A stretch of DNA of 64,000 bases from CBDBND01 sp965262665 (GCA_965262665.1 OZ253551.1:434001-498000), one strand, 5' to 3'. Numbered from the stretch's first letter, positions 24,604-32,719 are shown. The notes: a model not told the origin generated them from the sequence alone. Made by a program: numbers and translations.

Positions 24604-26085
24604 GGCGGGTTCAACCGGTCGTCGCAACACGTTCAGTTTGACTGGCCTGCAAGCACTGGTCCAGAGCTTCGGCGGGAGTTCTCCATCCGAGGGTCTTGCG
24701 GGGCCGTGTATTGAGCGCGTCAGCAACAACTGCGAGTACGTCCGGACTGTGTGCGCTCAGATCGGTTCCTTTCGGGAAGTACTGTCGAAGCAATCCATTG
24801 GTGTTCTCGTTCGTTCCGCGTTGCCAAGGGCTGTGCGGTTCGCAGAAGTAGACGGGAAGGCCGGTTGCGATCCGCAGATCCGCATGCCTGGCCATCTCTG
24901 CTCCCTGGTCCCAGGTCAGCGAGCGGCGAAGCTGCGCTGGCAATGTCGTGATCGTCCGGGCGATGGCATCGCGAACCGCTTCAGCCCCATGCTCGCTCCA
25001 GCCGGCAAGCGCAGGCCCGTTCTTCACGCGCGGGACGGTGCCGTGGCCTTCCATTCGGGGAAGATGCAGCAGCATTGTGAACCGCGTGGCGCGTTCCACC
25101 AGAGTGCCGATCGCCGATCTGCCCAAGCCGATGATCAGGTCACCTTCCCAGTGTCCGGGTACGGCCCGATCAGCTGCTTCCGCCGATCGTTCACTGATCA
25201 TGATCTCAGGCGTGACGAAGGATTTTCCCCGCCGGCGGCTACGTGCCCGAGGCACGCGCAGTGCCCTTCCCGTGCGAAGGCAGGCGGTCAGCTCACGACG
25301 GAGTGCGCCGCGGCCCTGTACGTAGAGCGCCTGATAGATCGCCTCATGACTGATCCGCATCGCTTGATCCTCGGGCCCGTCCCCAGGATAGTCGATCCGA
25401 AGACGGTGCGCGATCTGCTCAGGACTCCAGGCCCTGGCCCATCGCCTGCGCTGCCGCGGCCCATGCCGACGACCGTTCCAGACGACGCGTGGCCCCTCGA
25501 TCACCGTTCCATCCGGTGCCGAGATCCGACCCGCAAGCCGATCCTGCACATCGCGCCGCAGCGCCTCATTCGTTGCCAGCTTGGCTGGCTGCGGCCTTTT
25601 GGCGGATCGATCAGCATGCCACTGCGCCGTCGTTGCTCGGTAGTCCAGGCCACCGCTTCGGGTCGCCGCGTTGCGCCGCACCTCGCGGGAGATCGTCGAC
25701 GGTGCTCGCTCCAGCCGGCAAGCAATATGACGTATGCCTCTTCCCTGAGCGCGCAGAAGAGCAATCTCCTCACGTTCCTCGAAAGACAGGTAACGTCCTG
25801 ACAGCGGCTTGGCCGATTGCGATAAATGTGCTGGTGGCATGCCGCCCGACCTCCGGAACCACCTCGAGCCTACCGGAGGGGATACACCGGCATCTCGGGC
25901 CGCGTCCTCGCTCGAACGCCCCGTCGCAATCGCTGCCCAGAACCGAACAAGCTCCTCACGCCGTGCCGAGTCCGGTCGACCTGGCGAATGCAACTTGCTC
26001 CGTCCAGACCGATCCGACCGCCGTCTGCGTACCCGTCATAGCAACCTCCTATGCCAGAGTGTTGCGACGACCGATTGAACCCGCC
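24604..26085. mobile_element. IS30-family element inside IS3 copy 2
   Basis: A 1482-bp element with inverted ends GGCGGGTTCAACCGGTCGTC (24604) and GGCGGGTTCAATCGGTCGTC (inverted, ending 26085), flanked by the 3-bp duplication CAG (24601-24603 and 26086-26088). Gene and ends are intact. Confidence 0.93.
24611..25993 (-). CDS. IS30-family transposase
   Basis: A 460-residue transposase. An N-terminal extension (SARREELVRFWAAIATGRSS) precedes the HTH_38 domain SGRYLSFEEREEIALLRAQG and IACRLERAPSTISREVRRNA. The DDE catalytic part has PGHWEGDLIIG, RRSLTWDQGAEMARH and SPWQRGTNENTNGLLRQYFP, the IS30 signature for Asp, Asp and Glu. The start is apparently TTG at 25993 with GGAG just upstream, since an in-frame stop lies further out. 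The frame is open throughout, and a damaged piece of a near-identical copy is at 11268. Confidence 0.93.
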   Translation of the reverse strand: MHSPGRPDSARREELVRFWAAIATGRSSEDAARDAGVSPPVGSRWFRRSGGMPPAHLSQSAKPLSGRYLSFEEREEIALLRAQGRGIRHIACRLERAPSTISREVRRNAATRSGGLDYRATTAQWHADRSAKRPQPAKLATNEALRRDVQDRLAGRISAPDGTVIEGPRVVWNGRRHGPRQRRRWARAWSPEQIAHRLRIDYPGDGPEDQAMRISHEAIYQALYVQGRGALRRELTACLRTGRALRVPRARSRRRGKSFVTPEIMISERSAEAADRAVPGHWEGDLIIGLGRSAIGTLVERATRFTMLLHLPRMEGHGTVPRVKNGPALAGWSEHGAEAVRDAIARTITTLPAQLRRSLTWDQGAEMARHADLRIATGLPVYFCEPHSPWQRGTNENTNGLLRQYFPKGTDLSAHSPDVLAVVADALNTRPRKTLGWRTPAEALDQCLQASQTERVATTG

Positions 26086-26351
26086 CAGTATTGCTCCAAC
26101 GATTACCGGAAACTTCTCAAAGACCACGGCTTTCTCTCTTCGATGTCTGGCAAAGGGAATTGCTATGGCAATGCGACTGTAGAAACGTTCTTCAAATCAT
26201 TGAAAGCAGAATTAATATGGAGGGAACACTATGAAACCAGGGAACAGGCACAAAACGCCCTGTTCCATTATATCAATGGATTTTATAATCCGCGTCGTCG
26301 CCATTCATATCTGGGCAGCATCAGTCCGGTGAAGTGCGAAAGTATGGCGGC

Positions 26352-26852
26352 TTAGGTGAGAAGGTAACTCTCCACTTTTGCGGTGCAGGTCCAGTATTTC
26401 ATAAAGGTCGAGGGAGACACTATTCGTAGCGAGCTGAGAAGGCGCTCGACCTCCTCGCTCTTCCTCAGAAGTCGATCGTCTTTAGTGATGAAGTAGCCGC
26501 CTCCATACTCCTCGGCCTCGAAAAGGTGATAAACATCACGATCATGCTTTCCTGCTCTGGCATTTCCTTGGATCAACGTTTGTAGCTTGGTCCTGATTTT
26601 CCGCTCGTCGGGGGTTAGGTTAGTTTGGAGCGTATAGATCATGCGGGCGGCCAAGCACTTTATCTCTGGCGGTGTGTTAGGGTGGTCAACTTCCGCTTTG
26701 ACAGAGAATGGCAAAATTAGGGTCACCTCTTCACGCTCTGCGAAGTCCAGGATTTCCTGCATGGATGTATCCTCGTTCGGGATTCCGCTGCTGTCCCAAA
26801 AGTTTGCATCCACGAAGTTGTTAAAGAGGCGGGGATCGACGCGCTTAGTCAT
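26352..26852 (-). CDS. PIN-domain protein, C-terminal tip replaced by IS3 sequence
   Basis: About 153 native residues from MTKRVDPRLFNNFVDANFWD onward, then 13 residues encoded by the IS3 end. The PIN ribonuclease pattern is complete: first Asp in FVDANFWD, Glu region FSVKAEVDHPNTPPEIKCL, HDRDVYHLFEAEEYGGGYFI and TKDDRLLRK. The native stop is lost by only a few codons, so the fold may still form. ATG 26852 is taken as the start because the upstream in-frame stretch overlaps the preceding gene fragment in another frame. The upstream partner fragment (26915-27260) may be a former antitoxin or substrate gene. Confidence 0.65.
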   Translation of the reverse strand: MTKRVDPRLFNNFVDANFWDSSGIPNEDTSMQEILDFAEREEVTLILPFSVKAEVDHPNTPPEIKCLAARMIYTLQTNLTPDERKIRTKLQTLIQGNARAGKHDRDVYHLFEAEEYGGGYFITKDDRLLRKSEEVERLLSSLRIVSPSTFMKYWTCTAKVESYLLT

Positions 26853-26914
26853 CCAATCAATATAGATATGCGTAATTAGGCGCGCAAATGACGACACGTA
26901 ATGGTCTATTTGAT

Positions 26915-27260
26915 TCAACCAACTTTGATCTTGGCGGGATCGGGCCAAAGGCGAAAAGTACCCGACTGCCAGAGAAGCCATGTGCTCTGGAACCTTTCAC
27001 CGAACAAGTGGTATAGCGAATCCGCATAGATCGATTTGGGCTCTCCACTTGAGAGGTTCACGTAGACCAAAAGGTGAGGCTTCGGGCTATATCGCTTTGC
27101 TGCTTTCTGCCCAACTACGCGTTTGATTTCGTCGAGGGCGGTTTCGGCCTCTTCGCCCGGGTCGAAGAATTCCCATCCATCAGGCTTGCCCGTTACTGCG
27201 CGATACTCATCGCCGCGTCGCCGGCTCTTCCTGTCTGCCTCGACTATCTCAAATGGGAGT
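26915..27260 (-). pseudogene. Hypothetical gene lacking its start, upstream of the PIN gene
   Basis: A frame without a start codon reads FEIVEADRKSRRRGDEYRAV, then KPDGWEFFDPGEEAETALDE, SPKPHLLVYVNLSSGEPKS and SLYHLFGERFQSTWLLWQSG, ending TGA at 26915. Composition is soluble and well balanced, so this is a real former gene. Its 5' end is cut by the family B repeat starting at 27261. It ends about 60 bp before the PIN start on the same strand, so the two were probably one operon. Function is unrecognised. Confidence 0.6.
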
Positions 27261-27338
27261 TGTCCCTTGCGAAAACCTCGTCCGCACCCGGGCGATTTGC
27301 ATCATGAAGATCGGCTGATAAGGTTTTCGGGAAGGACA
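27261..27338. repeat. Family B small repeat, copy 3, complete (78 bp)
   Basis: Left end TGTCCCTTGCGAAAACCTCG and right end, read inverted, TGTCCTTCCCGAAAACCTTA. The centre TTTGCATCATGAAGA is shared with copies at 2513 and 3777. It truncates the gene on its left. Confidence 0.75.
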
Positions 27339-27457
27339 CCAGGTGCTGCATAGGGAATACGGACACTATACGCCGGGAGCTGAAGTGGTTTTGAGCAATT
27401 GTAATCCGCTTTTCACTTCAGCTTAACCTTCTGTCCAACCCCGGCTATGGTACGCAC

Positions 27458-28330
27458 ATGGCGCTTATCGATCACTTTAATGATTTTGCCGCAAGATTTG
27501 GCGGATCCATGGTCCGCGGCGGCCTGCCGTTGGTCAGTGTTGTCCGGCTTGCGGGCTCCATTCGTGGATCTGGCCTTACCCAGCGCAGTCTTAACCTTGC
27601 CTCACTGGAAGTGCCGTTGCGGCGTGCGTTTAGCAAGCGCGGTGTCAAAGCCGTCGCTCTGGTGATCAATTCTCCCGGAGGCTCAGCGGTGCAGTCGGCT
27701 CAAATTGCCGAACGCATTCGCCAGCTTTCTGAAGAAAAGGACATTCCGGTCTATGCCTTTATGGAGGACGTCGCTGCTTCCGGTGGGTACTGGCTCGCCT
27801 GTTGCGCGGACGAGATCTATGCCAGCCCCATGTCTATTGTTGGGTCTGTTGGGGTTATCGCATCGACGTTCGGTTTTCATAAACTGATTGACAAAATCGG
27901 TATTGAACGGCGTCTCTATACTCAAGGCGATAACAAAAGCATGCTTGATCCTTTCAAACCGGAAGACCCAGACGACGTTAAGCGACTGCTCGAGCTGCAA
28001 AAGGATATTCATGCGCAGTTCAAGGACTATGTAAAAGCCCGGCGCGGCAGCAAGCTTAAAGGGACCGACAAAACACTCTTTAACGGTGACATCTGGACCG
28101 GTGAAGGGGCCCTCAAAAGAGGTCTGATCGACGGGTTGGGAGAAATGCGCGCTGTCATGCGGCAAAAACTTGGCGACAAAGTCAGATTCATACCGGTGCA
28201 GCGTCAAATGGGCTGGTTGCAGCGCCGTTTAAGTCGGGGCTTGATTACCGGCGTCGGTGATGAGGGCTGGGCCGGTGAATTGATCGCAGCCGTGGAAGAA
28301 CGCGCTTTGTGGTCACGCTTTGGTCTGTAA
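27458..28330 (+). CDS. S49-family (SppA/SohB-like) signal-peptide peptidase
   Basis: A 290-residue serine protease of the SppA family, which degrades leader peptides and membrane protein fragments. The Ser/Lys dyad is seen as Ser108 in EDVAASGGYWLAC and Lys160 in YTQGDNKSMLDPF, with the family segment VINSPGGSAVQSAQIAERI before it. Unlike E. coli SppA it is the short single-domain form, and it has no long N-terminal membrane helix, only a weakly hydrophobic stretch at residues 20-33. It is alone on its strand, preceded by about 120 bp of DNA and followed by mobile repeats. No strong ribosome binding site precedes ATG 27458. Confidence 0.9.
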   Translation: MALIDHFNDFAARFGGSMVRGGLPLVSVVRLAGSIRGSGLTQRSLNLASLEVPLRRAFSKRGVKAVALVINSPGGSAVQSAQIAERIRQLSEEKDIPVYAFMEDVAASGGYWLACCADEIYASPMSIVGSVGVIASTFGFHKLIDKIGIERRLYTQGDNKSMLDPFKPEDPDDVKRLLELQKDIHAQFKDYVKARRGSKLKGTDKTLFNGDIWTGEGALKRGLIDGLGEMRAVMRQKLGDKVRFIPVQRQMGWLQRRLSRGLITGVGDEGWAGELIAAVEERALWSRFGL

Positions 28331-28403
28331 CCAAATCCATTCGTTACCAATCTCTCTTATAGCTTCGGTTTGAGCTGCCGGGACGATCCACACTCAAATC
28401 AAC

Positions 28404-28426
28404 CGGATGAGGTTTTCGGAAAGGAC
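28404..28426. repeat. Family B single right end
   Basis: GGATGAGGTTTTCGGAAAGGACA, whose inward side AACTCAAATCAACCGG-like sequence (28390-28404) matches the inner side of the integrase-element end at 5107-5121. It therefore derives from the larger element rather than from the 78-bp version. Confidence 0.7.
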
Positions 28427-28563
28427 AGGTATGACACTTCACGAGTTGAGTCATCGGCACACCGTTGACCGTGAAAGCGCTAAACGGGTTCTTGCCTTTC
28501 ACCGCGGTGTTGCCATACGCGTCCTTCAGCTTGTTTACGTAAACCCCAACGACACCCTTGCCC

Positions 28564-28642
28564 TGTTCCTTCCGAAAACCTTATCCGTCAGTCTTTATAA
28601 AGAAAACCGTCCCTGGCGTGGATGAGGTTTTCGAAAGGGACA
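28564..28642. repeat. Family B small repeat, copy 4, complete (79 bp)
   Basis: Left end TGTTCCTTCCGAAAACCTTA and right end GGATGAGGTTTTCGAAAGGG plus ACA. The centre (CAGTCTTTATAAAGAAAACC) contains its own short palindrome TCTTTATAAAGA and differs from the TGCATCATGAAGA centre. Confidence 0.75.
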
Positions 28643-28772
28643 ACCCATATGTAGACATTCTCTAAACCTACAGCTGGACCGGGTTAAAGGGGGAAGGTCA
28701 ATAACGAAATCTTTTCTTGCCAGTCTTGTTAACATCGCCCAGAATGTTCTTGTTTTGTTCAAGTTGGTAACG

Positions 28773-29671
28773 ATGGCACAAAAGAGATTTGGCAGCACGA
28801 AAAGTACAGGGAGGAAACTTGATGTTATCGAGGAATATCTCCTTATGTACCAAAGAGCTCTGAGCAATACGGACCTTCAAACTCTTTACATTGACGGGTT
28901 CGCGGGTAGCGGCGAAATTCCTCTTGCTGAACATACGGGGGGCTATTCGACGAAGACGAAGAAGTTCAAACCGTTATGGCGGGTTCGGCCGATCGTGCCC
29001 TTAATGTTGACCCGCCATTTAGCCGCTACATGTTTATCGACAGCAGGAAAAAGTGCGTTGCCGCGCTTCAGGAACGCTTTATGTCCAATCCCTATGCTGA
29101 GCGTGTGAGGTACTTGACTGGCGATGCCAACCAGCATGTCCAAGAAATTTGCGCCAAAGGACAATGGCGGGGAAAACGCGGTGTAATGCTTCTTGATCCT
29201 TTTGGTAGTCAGGTATGCTGGGAGACGATTGAGGCGGCCGCCGCCACCAAGGCTCTTGATCTGTGGTATCTGTTTCCCGCCGGTCTCGGCGTGTTTCGTC
29301 AAATCGGAAGAGACGGCACCTTCGATCCGACACATGAGGAATCGATTACACGACTGTTCGGTACGGATGAATGGAAATCCGCTTTTCTCAAACCCTCGGC
29401 GCAGGGTGACCTCTTCGGTGAGAATGCGCGGCAAGAAAAAATAGTAACGCCTGAAAGCGCTGCGCTGTTTATGATCAAGCGCTTAAAGACGGTTTTCCAA
29501 GGCGGGGTGATGGAGGAGATGATTCCGTTGGGAAAACATGCTTATCCATTTTATTATCTCTTGTTTGCATGGGCGAACCCGTCCGAAAAGGCTAGAGTTC
29601 TTGCACGCAAACTTTCAAAAGCAGCACTCAAGGCGACGGATCGGAAGCATGGCAGGCTTATCCGAAATTGA
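28773..29671 (+). pseudogene. tcmP: Three-Cys-motif partner protein TcmP, frameshifted in a G tract
   Basis: TcmP proteins occur beside DUF5131 (three-Cys-motif) genes; their biochemical role is not established. Before the break: KLDVIEEYLLMYQRALSNTD and LQTLYIDGFAGSGEIP. After it: FDEDEEVQTVMAGSADRALN, FIDSRKKCVAALQERF, RGVMLLDPFGSQVCWETIEA and the C-terminus ending at 29671. FAGSG and LLDPFGSQV resemble a Rossmann methyltransferase-like core. The two parts are joined by GGGGGG at 28937-28942; seven G would restore one frame of about 300 residues. The downstream gene overlaps its 3' end by 23 bases, confirming the pair. The lesion may be decay, slippage or a sequencing error. Confidence 0.85.
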
Positions 29672-30404
29672 ATGGACCGATGCGACCTGGAACCCGGTTT
29701 CTGGCTGCAGGGTCATGTCCGATGGCTGCACAAATTGTTATGCCATGCGCATGGCGGCGCGGCTACAATCTATGGGGCATGAGGCATACGCTGGAACTAC
29801 TCGTAAGAGCGGGAATCGATACGTCTGGACAGGGAAGACCCATCTTCTTGAACATACGCTCGAAATTCCCTTAACGTGGCATAAGCCACGTCTTGTATTT
29901 GTCAACTCGATGTCCGATTTATTTCAGGACAACGTTCCCTTCGACTATGTAGAGCGGGTTTGGCAAACGATGGAAAAAGCCAGTATCCACACGTTCCAGA
30001 TTCTAACCAAGCAGCCCGATCGTATGGCTGAGTTCCTTCGTCAAAGAAACAAGCACGCCTTAAAAAATGTTTGGCTCGGTACATCTGTTGAAGACAAAAG
30101 AGTCGTGCATCGCATAACGCAACTAAAAAAGTGCAGAGCAGCCGTTCGGTTTATATCATTTGAGCCGCTGATCGGCTCGGTTGGAAAGATCAATCTTTCA
30201 AATATTCAATGGGCCATTGTCGGTGGCGAGTCCGGCCCTCGTGCAAGAGCGCTTGAAATTGAACAGGTAGATCAGATTTTTGACCAATGTGAGAAGCAAG
30301 ACGTACACTTCTTTTTTAAGCAGTGGGGCGGCGTAAATAAGAAACGCACAGGACGCATGTTCAGAGGCCGTACCTGGGACGAAATGCCAAGAATCTATGT
30401 TTAG
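29649..30404 (+). CDS. Three-Cys-motif (DUF5131, phage Gp37/Gp68-like) protein
   Basis: A 251-residue protein starting MAGLSEIEWTDATWNPVSGC. Cys residues in NPVSGCRVMSDGCTNCYAM (about residues 17-36) form the three-Cys motif that resembles a radical-SAM iron-sulfur site. RLVFVNSMSDLFQDNVPFDY, QILTKQPDRMAEFL, ISFEPLIGSV and IVGGESGPRARAL are the other family blocks. Such genes are found on phages, plasmids and islands, next to tcmP as here (23-bp overlap). It is complete. The activity is unproven in general; co-occurrence suggests that the pair acts together, perhaps on nucleic acid. Confidence 0.9.
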   Translation: MAGLSEIEWTDATWNPVSGCRVMSDGCTNCYAMRMAARLQSMGHEAYAGTTRKSGNRYVWTGKTHLLEHTLEIPLTWHKPRLVFVNSMSDLFQDNVPFDYVERVWQTMEKASIHTFQILTKQPDRMAEFLRQRNKHALKNVWLGTSVEDKRVVHRITQLKKCRAAVRFISFEPLIGSVGKINLSNIQWAIVGGESGPRARALEIEQVDQIFDQCEKQDVHFFFKQWGGVNKKRTGRMFRGRTWDEMPRIYV

Positions 30405-30452
30405 CGCACGCGCTCTTCCTTGTCTTGAGCGCTGCGGACTTTAGACATCCGT

Positions 30453-30612
30453 TGTACCTCTCGTAAACCTTATCCGTCGCCATTCCTAAGGCCACTGCGT
30501 AGACCATATGGAGACCGCGAACGGTGAAACCAGCATTCCATTTATCTTTATCATCCAAGAAACGGCACGCAGGTGTTTCATACTCAAGGGAAACGGATAA
30601 AACCTTCGAAAC
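30453..30612. repeat. Family B repeat, long degenerate copy abutting IS6
   Basis: Left end TGTACCTCTCGTAAACCTTA (30453) and a weak right end GGATAAAACCTTCGAAAC (30595-30612). The interior is open on the minus strand (WNAGFTVRGLHMVYAVALGM). The IS6 element begins directly after it. Confidence 0.5.
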
Positions 30613-31416
30613 GGTATTGTCACGTTATTGAACGGTAGTGACGCGAATTGGCATAGAACTCAAGCTCAAGCGGCAGCGGTGACAGTTTGCCACAGGCTCA
30701 TAGCGTGGTTGCGAAGCTGGCGTAATGTCTTTCGGGATATCAGATGGCGTTGGACGTTGAAGGTGTTGTAGACGGTAGCGTGGGTAGAGAGAAACCGCTG
30801 CGCTGATCGAGCCGATTTGAAACGCTGCATGCGTCGTTCGCGCTGTCGGACTGGTAAGTGAGAATTCTCGGCCCGGTTATTCTTCCTGCCACCAAAATCA
30901 TGGTGCCTGATCAGGCCCAAATCCTTCAGAGCAGCACCATAAGAGGGCAGTTTGTCTGTGATGAAGGTAGCTGGGACAAAGCCTTGCTTTCTCAACAGTT
31001 TGCGTATCACCTTGAGCGCTGCCGTCTTGTTTCTGCGTGACTGAACCAGGATATCCAGCACTTCGCCTTCACTATCGACAGCGCGCCATAGCTACATCCG
31101 CTTGGCGGTGATGGACACGAACACCTCATCAAGGTGCCACCGGACATCTGGTCGAGGGCGCGTTGTCCTCAGTCTCCGGGCATAGGCTTGCCCGAACTTC
31201 AGTGCCCAGCGCCGCACCGTTTCATAAGAAACATCAGTACCACTTTGAGCGAGCAGATCTTCAACATCTCGGTAGCTGACGGGAAACCGGTAATACAGCC
31301 AGACAGCGTGCTGAATGATCGCGGGTGGAAAGCGGTATCGGGCATAGGAGATGTTCTGCATCCAGCGACATTAAAGTGCCATCAGCAACAGGTCACCCTG
31401 TTGGTGTGACAGCACC
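30613..31416. mobile_element. IS6-family element, full length
   Basis: An 804-bp element. Inverted ends are GGTATTGTCAC (30613) and GGTGCTGTCAC (inverted, ending 31416). No 8-bp target duplication is seen. The flanks on both sides are family B repeat sequence, which suggests insertion into or recombination at such repeats. Confidence 0.7.
30666..31361 (-). pseudogene. IS6-family transposase with an in-frame amber codon
   Basis: Full length (231 residues) in a single frame apart from TAG at 31092-31094, where WRA-preceding Tyr is expected (ITAKRM stop LWRAVDSEGEVLDIL). The N-terminal part has the family start YRFPPAIIQHAVWLYYRFPV and WALKFGQ; the DDE set is in WHLDEVFVSI, FITDKLPSYGAAL and NNRAENSHLPVRQRER. 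One base change inactivated it, so this copy is young compared with the remnant at 13.3 kb. Confidence 0.9.
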
Positions 31417-31420
31417 CAGG

Positions 31421-31444
31421 CGGATAAGGTAAATGGAAAGGACA
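31421..31444. repeat. Family B right end beside IS6
   Basis: CGGATAAGGTAAATGGAAAG followed by GACA matches the right end of the long copy at 37944-38137 (GGCTAAATGGAAGGGACA). It ends about 10 bp from the stop of the CBS gene. Confidence 0.6.
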
Positions 31445-31453
31445 ATCTGACCG

Positions 31454-31855
31454 CTAATCCATAATCTGTGCAAATACGATATCCCTTAGCGTACACATGC
31501 CAACCACTTCGCGGCCCTGATCCACCACCAAGGCTCGCGATAGCCCCAGCGACGCCAGCTGTCGAACCGCGTAGCGTACCAACATTGATGCCGGAACCAT
31601 GAGTGCCGGCTTGGTCATCACCTCGTAGACATGCACTCGATCCGGCACGCGGTTCTTGGCAATCACCTCGCGGGCAATACCGGCCACATCAATAATGCCT
31701 GTCTCATCATCGTCGTTACGGCGGTTGACCACAAGCGAACTGACCGAGTGGCGATTCATCTGTTCAACCGCTTCGGTTACAGTTGCAAGCCCATCGATGG
31801 CATGCAGATCGCTGACCATAACTTCCCTGACGCGAATATTGCGCTTGTAAATCAT
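31454..31855 (-). CDS. Stand-alone CBS-pair protein
   Basis: A 133-residue protein made of two CBS motifs, about residues 8-65 (VREVMVSDLHAIDGLATVTE) and 74-130 (VYEVMTKPALMVPASMLVRY, then GMCTLRDIVF). CBS pairs bind adenine nucleotides and regulate partners. Its ATG overlaps the stop of the PII-like gene by 4 bases, so they are translated together. With the upstream DUF1538 gene they form a DUF1538/PII-like/CBS cassette, suggesting that it senses nucleotide state for a membrane protein. Downstream it ends against a mobile repeat. Confidence 0.85.
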   Translation of the reverse strand: MIYKRNIRVREVMVSDLHAIDGLATVTEAVEQMNRHSVSSLVVNRRNDDDETGIIDVAGIAREVIAKNRVPDRVHVYEVMTKPALMVPASMLVRYAVRQLASLGLSRALVVDQGREVVGMCTLRDIVFAQIMD

Positions 31856-32202
31856 AGCTCGTCCTCCACCTCCTTCAGCATGGTCGGCAATTGCGTGGTG
31901 AGACCCACGACATCCTCAATGGCGATCTGAAACGCCAGTCCGGCCCCGGGCTCCATATCGAAGCTGCCAACGTCCCGAATACGCTCCAGAATCTCCTGCG
32001 CCCGCTCTTCCACCACTAGAAACAGAAGTACGTCTCGCATGGCGGTGACTTCTAAGCCTAAAAAGGTCTTTTCCGGCTTTAAGCCCTGGCCGCGAACACT
32101 GGTAATAACTGTGGCGCCGGTGGCACCGTCTCCGCGCGCGGCGTCGATGATGGTATCGGTCTTGTCGTCCGGAGCAAGGACGATAATGAGCTTCATTCTC
32201 AT
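31852..32202 (-). CDS. PII-like regulatory protein
   Basis: A 116-residue protein starting MRMKLIIVLAPDDKTDTIID, with the ferredoxin-like PII fold pattern: GATGATVITSVRGQGLKPEK around the T-loop, LLFLVVEERAQEILERIRDV, and a C-terminal AGLAFQIAIEDVVGL. The GlnB uridylylation Tyr in the usual T-loop motif is not visible, so it belongs with PII-like sensors rather than GlnB/GlnK. AAGGAG lies 9 bases upstream of ATG 32202. It overlaps both neighbours (DUF1538 stop and CBS start), so the three were one operon reading left. Confidence 0.85.
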   Translation of the reverse strand: MRMKLIIVLAPDDKTDTIIDAARGDGATGATVITSVRGQGLKPEKTFLGLEVTAMRDVLLFLVVEERAQEILERIRDVGSFDMEPGAGLAFQIAIEDVVGLTTQLPTMLKEVEDEL

Positions 32203-32719
32203 GGCTGGGGTCTCCTTCTGATGCCCGGGTCAGCGCCGCGTAGGCGCTCGAGGATTGAAACGACCATGGCGTATCCGAGTACGGACATGATGGGAAAGAC
32301 GCTGGCAAACGCAATTAGGCCGAATCCGTCGATCAGCGGATTACGTCCTGGGACCGAAGCCGCGAGCCCGAGTCCCAGGGAGGCTAGCACGGGAACCGTC
32401 ACCGTGGATGTGGTAACGCCGCCGCTGTCGTAGGCCAGCGGGATGATGGTTCGGCTGGACCGAAATGTCTGCAAGATGACCACGGCGTAGGCGGCCACAA
32501 TATACCAGGGCAGCGGCGTACCGGTGACGATTCGGAAGCACCCAAGGGCCACACCTAACGGAAACAGACCGAGTTCGAGCCCCTGGATGAACAGCGCCAG
32601 CCCCGCAACCACGCACACCAGGCCAAGCGCCACACCGGCAAGGTTCGGGAAGGGTTGCTGCAGCACCGCGATCTGAAAGAAAGCGATGACGATGATGATG
32701 GGGGCCAGATCGCGTAATT
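32199..32719 (-). pseudogene. DUF1538 membrane protein, N-terminal part lost
   Basis: The remaining about 170 residues read LRDLAPIIIVIAFFQIAVLQ, then AGVALGLVCVVAGLALFIQG, ALGCFRIVTGTPLPWYIVAA and YDSGGVTTSTVTVPVLASLG. These are the hydrophobic helices and the glycine-rich YDSGGVTTS motif of DUF1538 proteins, inner-membrane proteins of unknown transport role. Upstream of 32719 the sequence changes to the IS481-type element, so the start is gone. It overlaps the PII-like start by 4 bases. The cassette may no longer be expressed from its own promoter. Confidence 0.78.

Larger units (their letters stand above)
24013..26355 (+). pseudogene. IS3 transposase OrfB, copy 2, split by IS30
   Basis: The first part (24013-24603) ends at VIHHSDRGSQ and the second part resumes at 26086 with QYCSNDYRKLLKDHGFLSS through to the normal C-terminus. 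Excising IS30 with one CAG restores the copy 1 frame exactly. The two copies differ by only a few residues (for example KGHG and KDHG), so they separated recently. Confidence 0.92.
23677..26393. mobile_element. IS3-family element, copy 2, interrupted by IS30
   Basis: Ends are those of copy 1: TGGACTGGTACCGGTAAAAT at 23677 and GTGCAGGTCCA closing at 26393. The 3-bp target duplication is GTA (23674-23676 and 26394-26396). Length without the IS30 and its target repeat is about 1.23 kb, as in copy 1. Confidence 0.92.
28331..28772. other. Gene-poor stretch filled with family B repeats
   Basis: It contains a single right end (28404-28426), a complete repeat (28564-28642) and 137 bp between them. 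That spacer is open on the minus strand (GVYVNKLKDAYGNTAVKGKN, then FTVNGVPMTQLV), possibly a relic of a host gene. No complete gene was seen. Confidence 0.5.

Noticed and set aside
24548..25801. A 417-codon open frame on the plus strand
   Set aside because: It lies exactly opposite the IS30 transposase, has no domain and its composition is that of an antisense frame in GC-rich coding DNA.
28407..28625. A 72-codon plus-strand frame with an ATG right after a repeat end
   Set aside because: It runs through two mobile-repeat ends and ends inside the next one; the minus strand looks more coding in the same interval.
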